Shown piece after piece: positions 52,201-64,000 of a DNA stretch of 64,000 bases (positions are counted from its first letter, which is position 1; every line of letters starts with the position of its first letter). The notes beneath the pieces are model-generated. The model searched no databases, was not told the DNA's origin, and saw nothing but the letters and a program-made list of their open reading frames with translations. The stretch is taken from NCBI GenBank assembly GCA_036924085.1, contig JAVGWX010000011.1:31432386-31496385 (forward strand), written 5' to 3'. A program made the translations under genes and the position numbers. The DNA is from Ariolimax columbianus (lineage: Eukaryota; Mollusca; Gastropoda; Stylommatophora; Arionidae).

Positions 52201-55200
52201 TCTGCATCCAGTGAAAGGTTGTCGGTGATGATAGGTCCAGCTCTGCGTCCATTGAGAGGTTGTCGGTGATGATAGATCCAGCTCTGCGTCCAGTGAAAGG
52301 TTGTCGATGATGATAGATCCAGCTCTGCATCCAGTGAAAGGTTGTCGGTGATAATAGATCCAGCTCTGCGTCCAGTGAAAGGTTGTCGGTGATGATAGAT
52401 CCAGCTCTGCATCCAGTGAAAGGTTGTCGGTGATGATAGGTCCAGCTCTGCGTCCATTGAGAGGTTGTCGGTGATGATAGATCCAGCTCTGCGTCCAGTG
52501 AAAGGTTGTCGATTTTGATAGATCCAGCTCTGCGTCCAGTGAAAGGTTGTCGGTGATGATAGATCCAGCTTTGCGTCCAGTGAAAGGTTGTCGGAGATGA
52601 TAGATCCAGCTCTGCGTCCAGTGAAAGGTTGTCGGTGATGATAAATCTAGCTCTGCGTCCAGTGAAAGGTTGTCGGTGATGATAGATCCAGCTCTGCGTT
52701 CAGTGAAAGGTTATCGGTGATGATAGATCCAGCTCTGCGTCCAGTGAGAGGTTGTCGGTGATGATAGATCCAGCTCTGGGTCCAGTGAGAGGTTGTCGGT
52801 GATGATAGATCCAGCTCTGCGTCCAGTGAGAGGTTGTCGGTGATGATAGATCCAGCTCTACGTCCAGTGAAAGGTTGTCGGTGATGATAGATCCAGCTCT
52901 GCGTCCAGTGAAAGGTTGTCGGTCATGATAGATCCAGCTCTGTGTCCAGTGAAAGGTTGTCGGTGATGATAGATCCAGCTCTGCATCCAGTGAGAGGTTG
53001 CCGGTGATGATAGATCCAGCTCTGCGTCCAGTGAGGGGTTGTCGATGATGATAGATCCAGCTCTGCATCCAGTGAAAGGTTGTCGGTGATAATAGATCCA
53101 GCTCTGCGTCCAGTGAAAGGTTGTCGGTGATGATAGATCCAGCTCTGCATCCAGTGAAAGGTTGTCGGTGATGATAGGTCCAGCTCTGCGTCCATTGAGA
53201 GGTTGTCGGTGATGATAGATCCAGCTCTGCGTCCAGTGAAAGGTTGTCGATTTTGATAGATCCAGCTCTGCGTTCAGTGAAAGGTTGTCGGTGATGATAG
53301 ATCCAGCTCTGCGTCCAGTGAGAGGTTGTCGGTGATGATAGATCCAGCTCTGCGTCCAGTGAAAGGTTGTCGGTGATGATAGATCCAGCTCTGCGTCCAG
53401 TGACAGGTTGTCGGTGATGACAGATCCAGCTCTGCGTCCAGTGAGAGGTTGTCGGTGATGATAGATCCAGCTCTGCGTCCAGTGAAAGGTTGTCGGGGAT
53501 GATAGATCCAGCTCTGCGTCCAGTGAAAGGTTGTCGGTGATGATAGATCCAGCTCTGCGTCCAGTGAAAGGTTGTCGGTGATGATAGATCCAGCTCTGCG
53601 TCCAGTGAAAGGTTGTCGGTGATGATAAATCCAGCTCTGCGTCCAGTGAAAGGTTGTCGGTGATGATAGATCCAGCTCTGCGTTCAGTGAAAGGTTGTCG
53701 GTGATGATAGATCCAGCTCTGCGTCCAGTGAGAGGTTGTCGGTGATGATAGATCCAGCTCTGGGTCCAGTGAGAGGTTGTCGGTGATGATAGATCCAGCT
53801 CTGCGTCCAGTGAGAGGTTGTCGGTGATGATAGATCCAGCTCTATGTCCAGTGAAAGGTTGTCGGTGATGATAGATCCAGCTCTGCGTCCAGTGAAAGGT
53901 TGTCGGTCATGATAGATCCAGCTCTGTGTCCAGTGAAAAGTTGTCGGTGATGATAGATCCAGCTCTGCATCCAGTGAAAGGTTGTCGGTGATGATAGGTC
54001 CAGCTCTGCGTCCATTGAGAGGTTGTCGGTGATGATAGATCCAGCTCTGCGTCCAGTGAAAGGTTGTCGATGATGATAGATCCAGCTCTGCATCCAGTGA
54101 AAGGTTGTCGGTGATAATAGATCCAGCTCTGCGTCCAGTGAAAGGTTGTCGGTGATGATAGATCCAGCTCTGCATCCAGTGAAAGGTTGTCGGTGATGAT
54201 AGGTCCAGCTCTGCGTCCATTGAGAGGTTGTCGGTGATGATAGATCCAGCTCTGCGTCCAGTGAAAGGTTGTCGATTTTGATAGATCCAGCTCTGCGTCC
54301 AGTGAAAGGTTGTCGGTGATGATAGATCCAGCTTTGCGTCCAGTGAAAGGTTGTCGGAGATGATAGATCCAGCTCTGCGTCCAGTGAAAGGTTGTCGGTG
54401 ATGATAAATCTAGCTCTGCGTCCAGTGAAAGGTTGTCGGTGATGATAGATCCAGCTCTGCGTTCAGTGAAAGGTTATCGGTGATGATAGATCCAGCTCTG
54501 CGTCCAGTGAGAGGTTGTCGGTGATGATAGATCCAGCTCTGGGTCCAGTGAGAGGTTGTCGGTGATGATAGATCCAGCTCTGCGTCCAGTGAAAGGTTGT
54601 CGGTGATGATAGATCCAGCTCTGCGTCCAGTGAAAGGTTGTCGGTGATGATAGATCCAGCTCTGCGTCCAGTAAAAGGTTGTCGGTCATGATAGATCCAG
54701 CTCTGTGTCCAGTGAAAGGTTGTCGGTGATGATAGATCCAGCTCTGCATCCAGTGAGAGGTTGCCGGTGATGATAGATCCAGCTCTGCGTCCAGTGAGGG
54801 GTTGTCGATGATGATAGATCCAGCTCTGCATCCAGTGAAAGGTTGTCGGTGATAATAGATCCAGCTCTGCGTCCAGTGAAAGGTTGTCGGTGATGATAGA
54901 TCCAGCTCTGCATCCAGTGAAAGGTTGTCGGTGATGATAGGTCCAGCTCTGCGTCCATTGAGAGGTTGTCGGTGATGATAGATCCAGCTCTGCGTCCAGT
55001 GAAAGGTTGTCGATTTTGATAGATCCAGCTCTGCGTTCAGTGAAAGGTTGTCGGTGATGATAGATCCAGCTCTGCGTCCAGTGAGAGGTTGTCGGTGATG
55101 ATAGATCCAGCTCTGCGTCCAGTGAAAGGTTGTCGGTGATGATAGATCCAGCTCTGCGTCCAGTGACAGGTTGTCGGTGATGACAGATCCAGCTCTGCGT

Positions 55201-58200
55201 CCAGTGAGAGGTTGTCGGTGATGATAGATCCAGCTCTGCGTCCAGTGAAAGGTTGTCGGGGATGATAGATCCAGCTCTGCGTCCAGTGAAAGGTTGTCGG
55301 TGATGATAGATCCAGCTCTGTGTCCAGTGAAAGGTTGTCGGTGATGATAGATCCAGCTCTGCGTCTAGTGAGAGGTTGTCGGTGATGATAGATCCAGCTC
55401 TGCGTCCAGTGAAAGGTTGTCGGTGATGATAGATCCAGCTCTGCGTCCAGTGAAAGGTTGTCGGTGATGATAGATCCAGCTCTGCGTCCAGTGAGAGGTT
55501 GTCGGTGATAATAGATCCAGCTCTGCGTCCAGTGAGAGGTTGTCGGTGATGATAGATCCAGCTCTGCATTTAGTGAAAGGTTGTTGGTGATGATAGATCC
55601 AGCTCTGCGTCCAATGAAAGGTTGTCGGTGATGATAGATCCAGCTCTGCGTCCAGTGAAAGGTTGTCGGTGATGATAGATCCAGCTCTGCGTCCAGTGAA
55701 AGGTTGTCGGAGATGATAGATCCAGCTCTGGGTCCAGTGAAAGGTTGTCGGTGATGATAGATCCAGCTCTGCGTCCAGTGAAAGGTTGTCGGTGATGATA
55801 GATCCAGCTCTGCGTCTAGTGAAAGGTTGTTGGTGATGATAGATCCAGCTCTGGGTCCAGTGAAAGGTTGTCGGTGATGATAGATCCAGCTCTGCATCCA
55901 GTGAAAGGTTGTCGGTGATGATAGATCCAGCTCTGCGTCTAGTGAAAGGTTGTTGGTGATGATAGATCCAGCTCTGGGTCCAGTGAAAGGTTGTCGGTGA
56001 TGATAGATCCAGCTCTGCGTCCAGTGAAAGGTTGTCGGTGATGATAGATCCAGCTCTGCGTCCAGTGAAAGGTTGTCGGTGATGATAAATCCAGCTCTGC
56101 GTCCAGTGAAAGGTTGTCGGTGATGATAGATCCAGCTCTGCGTTCAGTGAAAGGTTGTCGGTGATGATAGATCCAGCTCTGCGTCCAGTGAGAGGTTGTC
56201 GGTGATGATAGATCCAGCTCTGGGTCCAGTGAGAGGTTGTCGGTGATGATAGATCCAGCTCTGCGTCCAGTGAGAGGTTGTCGGTGATGATAGATCCAGC
56301 TCTACGTCCAGTGAAAGGTTGTCGGTGATGATAGATCCAGCTCTGCGTCCAGTGAAAGGTTGTCGGTGATGATAGATCCAGCTCTGCGTCCAGTGAGAGG
56401 TTGTCGGTGATGATAGATCCAGCTCTGCATCCAGTGAAAGGTTGTCGGTGATGATAGGTCCAGCTCTGCGTCCATTGAGAGGTTGTCGGTGATGATAGAT
56501 CCAGCTCTGCGTCCAGTGAAAGGTTGTCGATGATGATAGATCCAGCTCTGCACCCAGTGAAAGGTTGTCGGTGATAATAGATCCAGCTCTGCGTCCAGTG
56601 AAAGGTTGTCGGTGATGATAGATCCAGCTCTGCATCCAGTGAAAGGTTGTCGGTGATGATAGGTCCAGCTCTGCGTCCATTGAGAGGTTGTCGGTGATGA
56701 TAGATCCAGCTCTGCGTCCAGTGAAAGGTTGTCGATTTTGATAGATCCAGCTCTGCGTCCAATTGAAAGGTTGTCGGTGATGATAGATCCAGCTCTGCGT
56801 CCAGTGAGAGGTTGTCGGTGATGATAGATCCAGCTCTGCGTCCAGTGAAAGGTTGTCGGTGATGATAGATCCAGCTCTGCGTCCAGTGAGAGGTTGTCGG
56901 TGATGATATATCCAGTTCTGCGTCCAGTGAAAGGTTGTCGGTGATGATAGATCCAGCTCTGCGTCCAGTGAAAGGTTGTCGGTGATAATAGATCCAGCTC
57001 TGCGTCCAGTGAGAGGTTGTCGGTGATGATAGATCCAGCTCTGCGTCCAGTGAAAGGTTGTCGGTGATGATAGATCCAGCTCTGCGTCCAGTGAGAGGTT
57101 GTCGGTGATGATAGATCCAGCTCTACGTCCAGTGAGAGGTTGTCGGTGATGATAGATCCAGCTCTGCGTCCAGTGAAAGGTTGTCGGTGATGATAGATCC
57201 AGCTCTGCGTCCAGTGAGAGGTTGTCGGTGATGATAGATCCAGCTCTGCATCCAGTGAAAGGTTGTCGGTGATGATAGATCCAGCTCTGCGTCCAGTGAA
57301 AGGTTGTCGGTGATGATAGATCCAGCTCTGCGTCTAGTGAAAGGTTGTTGGTGATGATAGATCCAGCTCTGGGTCCAGTGAAAGGTTGTCGGTGATGATA
57401 GATCCAGCTCTGCGTCCAGTGAAAGGTTGTCGGTGATGATAGATCCAGCTCTGCGTCTAGTGAAAGGTTGTTGGTGATGATAGATCCAGCTCTGGGTCCA
57501 GTGAAAGGTTGTCGGTGATGATAGATCCAGCTCTGCGTCCAGTGAAAGGTTGTCGGTGATGATAGATCCAGCTTTGCGTCCAGTGAAAGGTTGTCGGAGA
57601 TGATAGATCCAGCTCTGCGTCCAGTGAAAGGTTGTCGGTGATGATAAATCCAGCTCTGCGTCCAGTGAAAGGTTGTCGGTGATGATAGATCCAGCTCTGC
57701 GTTCAGTGAAAGGTTGTCGGTGATGATAGATCCAGCTCTGCGTCCAGTGAGAGGTTGTCGGTGATGATAGATCCAGCTCTGGGTCCAGTGAGAGGTTGTC
57801 GGTGATGATAGATCCAGCTCTGCGTCCAGTGAGAGGTTGTCGGTGATGATAGATCCAGCTCTATGTCCAGTGAAAGGTTGTCGGTGATGATAGATCCAGC
57901 TCTGCGTCCAGTGAAAGGTTGTCGGTCATGATAGATCCAGCTCTGTGTCCAGTGAAAAGTTGTCGGTGATGATAGATCCAGCTCTGCATCCAGTGAAAGG
58001 TTGTCGGTGATGATAGGTCCAGCTCTGCGTCCATTGAGAGGTTGTCGGTGATGATAGATCCAGCTCTGCGTCCAGTGAAAGGTTGTCGATGATGATAGAT
58101 CCAGCTCTGCATCCAGTGAAAGGTTGTCGGTGATAATAGATCCAGCTCTGCGTCCAGTGAAAGGTTGTCGGTGATGATAGATCCAGCTCTGCATCCAGTG

Positions 58201-61200
58201 AAAGGTTGTCGGTGATGATAGGTCCAGCTCTGCGTCCATTGAGAGGTTGTCGGTGATGATAGATCCAGCTCTGCGTCCAGTGAAAGGTTGTCGATTTTGA
58301 TAGATCCAGCTCTGCGTCCAGTGAAAGGTTGTCGGTGATGATAGATCCAGCTTTGCGTCCAGTGAAAGGTTGTCGGAGATGATAGATCCAGCTCTGCGTC
58401 CAGTGAAAGGTTGTCGGTGATGATAAATCCAGCTCTGCGTCCAGTGAAAGGTTGTCGGTGATGATAGATCCAGCTCTGCGTTCAGTGAAAGGTTATCGGT
58501 GATGATAGATCCAGCTCTGCGTCCAGTGAGAGGTTGTCGGTGATGATAGATCCAGCTCTGGGTCCAGTGAGAGGTTGTCGGTGATGATAGATCCAGCTCT
58601 GCGTCCAGTGAGAGGTTGTCGGTGATGATAGATCCAGCTCTACGTCCAGTGAAAGGTTGTCGGTGATGATAGATCCAGCTCTGCGTCCAGTGAAAGGTTG
58701 TCGGTCATGATAGATCCAGCTCTGTGTCCAGTGAAAGGTTGTCGGTGATGATAGATCCAGCTCTGCATCCAGTGAAAGGTTGTCGGGGATGATAGGTCCA
58801 GCTCTGCGTCCATTGAGAGGTTGTCGGTGATGATAGATCCAGCTCTGCGTCCAGTGAAAGGTTGTCGATGATGATAGATCCAGCTCTGCATCCAGTGAAA
58901 GGTTGTCGGTGATAATAGATCCAGCTCTGCGTCCAGTGAAAGGTTGTCGGTGATGATAGATCCAGCTCTGCATCCAGTGAAAGGTTGTCGGTGATGATAG
59001 GTCCAGCTCTGCGTCCATTGAGAGGTTGTCGGTGATGATAGATCCAGCTCTGCGTCCAGTGAAAGGTTGTCGATTTTGATAGATCCAGCTCTGCGTTCAG
59101 TGAAAGGTTGTCGGTGATGATAGATCCAGCTCTGCGTCCAGTGAGAGGTTGTCGGTGATGATAGATCCAGCTCTGCGTCCAGTGAAAGGTTGTCGGTGAT
59201 GATAGATCCAGCTCTGCGTCCAGTGACAGGTTGTCGGTGATGACAGATCCAGCTCTGCGTCCAGTGAGAGGTTGTCGGTGATGATAGATCCAGCTCTGCG
59301 TCCAGTGAAAGGTTGTCGGGGATGATAGATCCAGCTCTGCGTCCAGTGAAAGGTTGTCGGTGATGATAGATCCAGCTCTGCGTCCAGTGAAAGGTTGTCG
59401 GTGATGATAGATCCAGCTCTGCGTCTAGTGAGAGGTTGTCGGTGATGATAGATCCAGCTCTGCGTCCAGTGAAAGGTTGTCGGTGATGATAGATCCAGCT
59501 CTGCGTCCAGTGAAAGGTTGTCGGTGATGATAGATCCAGCTCTGCGTCCAGTGAGAGGTTGTCGGTGATAATAGATCCAGCTCTGCGTCCAGTGAGAGGT
59601 TGTCGGTGATGATAGATCCAGCTCTGCATTTAGTGAAAGGTTGTTGGTGATGATAGATCCAGCTCTGCGTCCAATGAAAGGTTGTCGGTGATGATAGATC
59701 CAGCTCTGCGTCCAGTGAAAGGTTGTCGGTGATGATAGATCCAGCTCTGCGTCCAGTGAAAGGTTGTCGGAGATGATAGATCCAGCTCTGGGTCCAGTGA
59801 AAGGTTGTCGGTGATGATAGATCCAGCTCTGCGTCCAGTGAAAGGTTGTCGGTGATGATAGATCCAGCTCTGCGTCTAGTGAAAGGTTGTTGGTGATGAT
59901 AGATCCAGCTCTGGGTCCAGTGAAAGGTTGTCGGTGATGATAGATCCAGCTCTGCATCCAGTGAAAGGTTGTCGGTGATGATAGATCCAGCTCTGCGTCT
60001 AGTGAAAGGTTGTTGGTGATGATAGATCCAGCTCTGGGTCCAGTGAAAGGTTGTCGGTGATGATAGATCCAGCTCTGCGTCCAGTGAAAGGTTGTCGGTG
60101 ATGATAGATCCAGCTCTGCGTCCAGTGAAAGGTTGTCGGTGATGATAAATCCAGCTCTGCGTCCAGTGAAAGGTTGTCGGTGATGATAGATCCAGCTCTG
60201 CGTTCAGTGAAAGGTTGTCGGTGATGATAGATCCAGCTCTGCGTCCAGTGAGAGGTTGTCGGTGATGATAGATCCAGCTCTGGGTCCAGTGAGAGGTTGT
60301 CGGTGATGATAGATCCAGCTCTGCGTCCAGTGAGAGGTTGTCGGTGATGATAGATCCAGCTCTACGTCCAGTGAAAGGTTGTCGGTGATGATAGATCCAG
60401 CTCTGCGTCCAGTGAAAGGTTGTCGGTGATGATAGGTCCAGCTCTGCGTCCATTGAGAGGTTGTCGGTGATGATAGATCCAGCTCTGCGTCCAGTGAAAG
60501 GTTGTCGATGATGATAGATCCAGCTCTGCACCCAGTGAAAGGTTGTCGGTGATAATAGATCCAGCTCTGCGTCCAGTGAAAGGTTGTCGGTGATGATAGA
60601 TCCAGCTCTACGTCCAGTGAAAGGTTGTCGGTGATGATAGATCCAGCTCTGCGTCCAGTGAAAGGTTGTCGGTGATGATAGGTCCAGCTCTGCGTCCATT
60701 GAGAGGTTGTCGGTGATGATAGATCCAGCTCTGCGTCCAGTGAAAGGTTGTCGATGATGATAGATCCAGCTCTGCACCCAGTGAAAGGTTGTCGGTGATA
60801 ATAGATCCAGCTCTGCGTCCAGTGAAAGGTTGTCGGTGATGATAGATCCAGCTCTGCATCCAGTGAAAGGTTGTCGGTGATGATAGGTCCAGCTCTGCGT
60901 CCATTGAGAGGTTGTCGGTGATGATAGATCTAGCTCTGCGTCCAGTGAAAGGTTGTCGATTTTGATAGATCCAGCTCTGCGTCCAATTGAAAGGTTGTCG
61001 GTGATGATAGATCCAGCTCTGCGTCCAGTGAGAGGTTGTCGGTGATGATAGATCCAGCTCTGCGTCCAGTGAAAGGTTGTCGGTGATGATAGATCCAGCT
61101 CTGCGTCCAGTGAGAGGTTGTCGGTGATGATATATCCAGTTCTGCGTCCAGTGAAAGGTTGTCGGTGATGATAGATCCAGCTCTGCGTCCAGTGAAAGGT

Positions 61201-64000
61201 TGTCGGTGATAATAGATCCAGCTCTGCGTCCAGTGAGAGGTTGTCGGTGATGATAGATCCAGCTCTGCGTCCAGTGAAAGGTTGTCGGTGATGATAGATC
61301 CAGCTCTGCGTCCAGTGAGAGGTTGTCAGTGATGATAGATCCAGCTCTACGTCCAGTGAGAGGTTGTCGGTGATGATAGATCCAGCTCTGCGTCCAGTGA
61401 AAGGTTGTCGGTGATGATAGATCCAGCTCTGCGTCCAGTGAGAGGTTGTCGGTGATGATAGATCCAGCTCTGCATCCAGTGAAAGGTTGTCGGTGATGAT
61501 AGATCCAGCTCTGCGTCCAGTAAAAGGTTGTCGGTGATGATAGATCCAGCTCTGCGTCCAGTGAGAGGTTGTCGGTGATGATAGATCCAGCTCTGCATCC
61601 AGTGAGAGGTTGTCGGTGATGATAGATCCAGCTCTGCGTCCAGTGAGAGGTTGTCGGTGATGATAGATCCAGCTCTGCGTCCAGTGAAAGGTTGTCGGTG
61701 ATGATAGATCCAGCTCTGCGTCCAGTGAAAGGTTGTCGGTGATGATAGATCCAGCTCTGCGTCCAGTGAAAGGTTGTCGGAGATGATAGATCCAGCTCTG
61801 GGTCCAGTGAAAGGTTGTCGGTGATGATAGATCCAGCTCTGCGTCCAGTGAAAGGTTGTCGGTGATGATAGATCCAGCTCTGCGTCTAGTGAAAGGTTGT
61901 TGGTGATGATAGATCCAGCTCTGGGTCCAGTGAAAGGTTGTCGGTGATGATAGATCCAGCTCTGCGTCCAGTGAAAGGTTGTCGGTGATGATAGATCCAG
62001 CTCTGCGTCTAGTGAAAGGTTGTTGGTGATGATAGATCCAGCTCTGGGTCCAGTGAAAGGTTGTCGGTGATGATAGATCCAGCTCTGCGTCCAGTGAAAG
62101 GTTGTCGGTGATGATAGATCCAGCTTTGCGTCCAGTGAAAGGTTGTCGGAGATGATAGATCCAGCTCTGCGTCCAGTGAAAGGTTGTCGGTGATGATAAA
62201 TCCAGCTCTGCGTCCAGTGAAAGGTTGTCGGTGATGATAGATCCAGCTCTGCGTTCAGTGAAAGGTTGTCGGTGATGATAGATCCAGCTCTGCGTCCAGT
62301 GAGAGGTTGTCGGTGATGATAGATCCAGCTCTGGGTCCAGTGAGAGGTTGTCGGTGATGATAGATCCAGCTCTGCGTCCAGTGAGAGGTTGTCGGTGATG
62401 ATAGATCCAGCTCTACGTCCAGTGAAAGGTTGTCGGTGATGATAGATCCAGCTCTGCGTCCAGTGAAAGGTTGTCGGTCATGATAGATCCAGCTCTGTGT
62501 CCAGTGAAAGGTTGTCGGTGATGATAGATCCAGCTCTGCATCCAGTGAAAGGTTGTCGGTGATGATAGGTCCAGCTCTGCGTCCATTGAGAGGTTGTCGG
62601 TGATGATAGATCCAGCTCTGCGTCCAGTGAAAGGTTGTCGATGATGATAGATCCAGCTCTGCATCCAGTGAAAGGTTGTCGGTGATAATAGATCCAGCTC
62701 TGCGTCCAGTGAAAGGTTGTCGGTGATGATAGATCCAGCTCTGCATCCAGTGAAAGGTTGTCGGTGATGATAGGTCCAGCTCTGCGTCCATTGAGAGGTT
62801 GTCGGTGATGATAGATCCAGCTCTGCGTCCAGTGAAAGGTTGTCGATTTTGATAGATCCAGCTCTGCGTCCAATTGAAAGGTTGTCGGTGATGATAGATC
62901 CAGCTCTGCGTCCAGTGAGAGGTTGTCGGTGATGATAGATCCAGCTCTGCGTCCAGTGAAAGGTTGTCGGTGATGATAGATCCAGCTCTGCGTCCAGTGA
63001 GAGGTTGTCGGTGATGATATATCCAGCTCTGCGTCCAGTGAGAGGTTGTCGGTGATGATAGATCCAGCTCTGCGTCCAGTGAAAGGTTGTCGGTGATGAT
63101 AGATCCAGCTCTGCGTCCAGTGAGAGGTTGTCGGTGATGATATATCCAGTTCTGCGTCCAGTGAAAGGTTGTCGGTGATGATAGATCCAGCTCTGCGTCC
63201 AGTGAAAGGTTGTCGGTGATAATAGATCCAGCTCTGCGTCCAGTGAGAGGTTGTCGGTGATGATAGATCCAGCTCTGCGTCCAGTGAAAGGTTGTCGGTG
63301 ATGATAGATCCAGCTCTGCGTCCAGTGAGAGGTTGTCGGTGATGATAGATCCAGCTCTGCGTCCAGTGAGAGGTTGTCGGTGATGATAGATCCAGCTCTG
63401 CGTCCAGTGAGAGGTTGTCGGTGATGATATATTCAGTTCTGTGTCCAGTGAAAGGTTGTCGGTGATGATAGATCCAGCTCTGCGTCCAGTGAAAGGTTGT
63501 CGGTGATAATAGATCCAGCTCTGCGTCCAGTGAGAGGTTGTCGGTGATGATAGATCCAGCTCTGCGTCCAGTGAAAGGTTGTCGGTGATGATAGATCCAG
63601 CTCTGCGTCCAGTGAGAGGTTGTCGGTGATGATAGATCCAGCTCTGCGTCCAGTGAGAGGTTGTCGGTGATGATAGATCCAGCTCTGCGTCCAGTGAAAG
63701 GTTGTCGGTGATGATAGATCCAGCTCTGCGTCCAGTGAGAGGTTGTCGGTGATGATAGATCCAGCTCTGCATCCAGTGAAAGGTTGTCGGTGATGATAGA
63801 TCCAGCTCTGCGTCCAGTGAAAGGTTGTCGGTGATGATAGATCCAGCTCTGCGTCCAGTGAGAGGTTGTCGGTGATGATAGATCCAGCTCTGCATCCAGT
63901 GAGAGGTTGTCGGTGATGATAGATCCAGCTCTGCGTCCAGTGAGAGGTTGTCGGTGATGATAGATCCAGCTCTGCGTCCAGTGAAAGGTTGTCGGTGATG
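40278..64000 (-). repeat. 41-bp satellite array (about 579 units in window), derived from an RT gene
   Basis: Continuous head-to-tail 41-bp units to the window edge. Plus-strand consensus: gttgtcggtgatgatagatc, cagctctgcgtccagtgaaa, g. Main variants: a/g in gtga(a/g)agg; gcgtcTagt; Gggtcc for gcgtcc; ttgtTggtg; ggAgatg; a gattttgatag unit; 42-bp units with caattg; and 37-bp units lacking ttgt (44.7-48.5 kb). On the minus strand one frame reads GSIITDNLSLDAEL, the YLGS primer-grip segment of the RT family at 10.7-12.0 kb, and at 40278 it runs into the rest of that gene. All three minus frames lack stops in the consensus, which gives long spurious ORFs (up to 1,677 codons at 43484-48517). Plus-strand frames contain TGA and TAG. 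Confidence 0.97.

Noticed and set aside
40278..64000. CRISPR-like array
   Set aside because: Units are contiguous with no variable spacers, and the surrounding sequence is eukaryotic with retrotransposons.
40278..64000. Centromeric or telomeric identity of the 41-bp array
   Set aside because: Nothing in the sequence shows it; array length and chromosome position are unknown.

Overview
This window is repeat-rich, intron-bearing-type animal DNA with no intact host gene that I can recognise. I infer a metazoan, most likely an invertebrate and possibly a mollusc. The reasons are the many decayed RTE-like and CR1/jockey-like non-LTR retrotransposons, tRNA-derived SINEs, a mariner-type relic, long (AT)n tracts, kilobase tandem arrays, and a 100-N scaffold gap at 35967-36066. 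The species call is inference only.

Layout. 1-26.3 kb is a patchwork of reverse-transcriptase (RT) relics from several families on both strands, with nested insertions. SINE and CR1-like copies sit inside older RT genes, and several insertions still show target-site duplications. The best-preserved element is an RTE-like endonuclease-RT gene on the minus strand at 22931-25957, about 1,008 codons broken by a single in-frame TGA. 26.3-28.25 kb is a 26-bp satellite of about 75 units. 28.3-40.3 kb holds further RT and RNase H relics, a mariner fold-back, a 0.6-kb palindrome, a 17-bp A-rich array, a TTC/TTA tract and the scaffold gap. 40,278 to the window end is one continuous array of a 41-bp repeat, about 579 units, which runs off the right edge.

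The main observation is that the 41-bp satellite appears to have been born inside a retrotransposon gene. On the minus strand one frame of the monomer reads G-S-I-I-T-D-N-L-S-L-D-A-E-L. This is the primer-grip (YLGS) segment of the RT family that has another copy at 10.7-12.0 kb. At the array edge (40,278) the reading continues into the next part of that same RT gene, which ends at 39,664 in a (CAAT)n tail. The window contains four smaller cases of the same process: a 51-bp x4 repeat (37.6 kb), a 33-bp x10 repeat (28.75 kb), a 20-bp x6 repeat (29.4 kb) and a 34-bp repeat (38.8 kb), each growing in place inside RT or RNase H coding sequence. There are also simple repeats that grew inside RT codons (15.8 kb, 21.07 kb). 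Together they suggest a genome in which retrotransposon coding sequence is a repeated seed for minisatellites, with one seed expanded to at least 23.7 kb and carrying irregular higher-order structure.

No cellular pathway or operon is present; interactions are those of mobile elements (RTE-like machinery probably mobilising SINEs, nested insertion, and tandem amplification of fragments).
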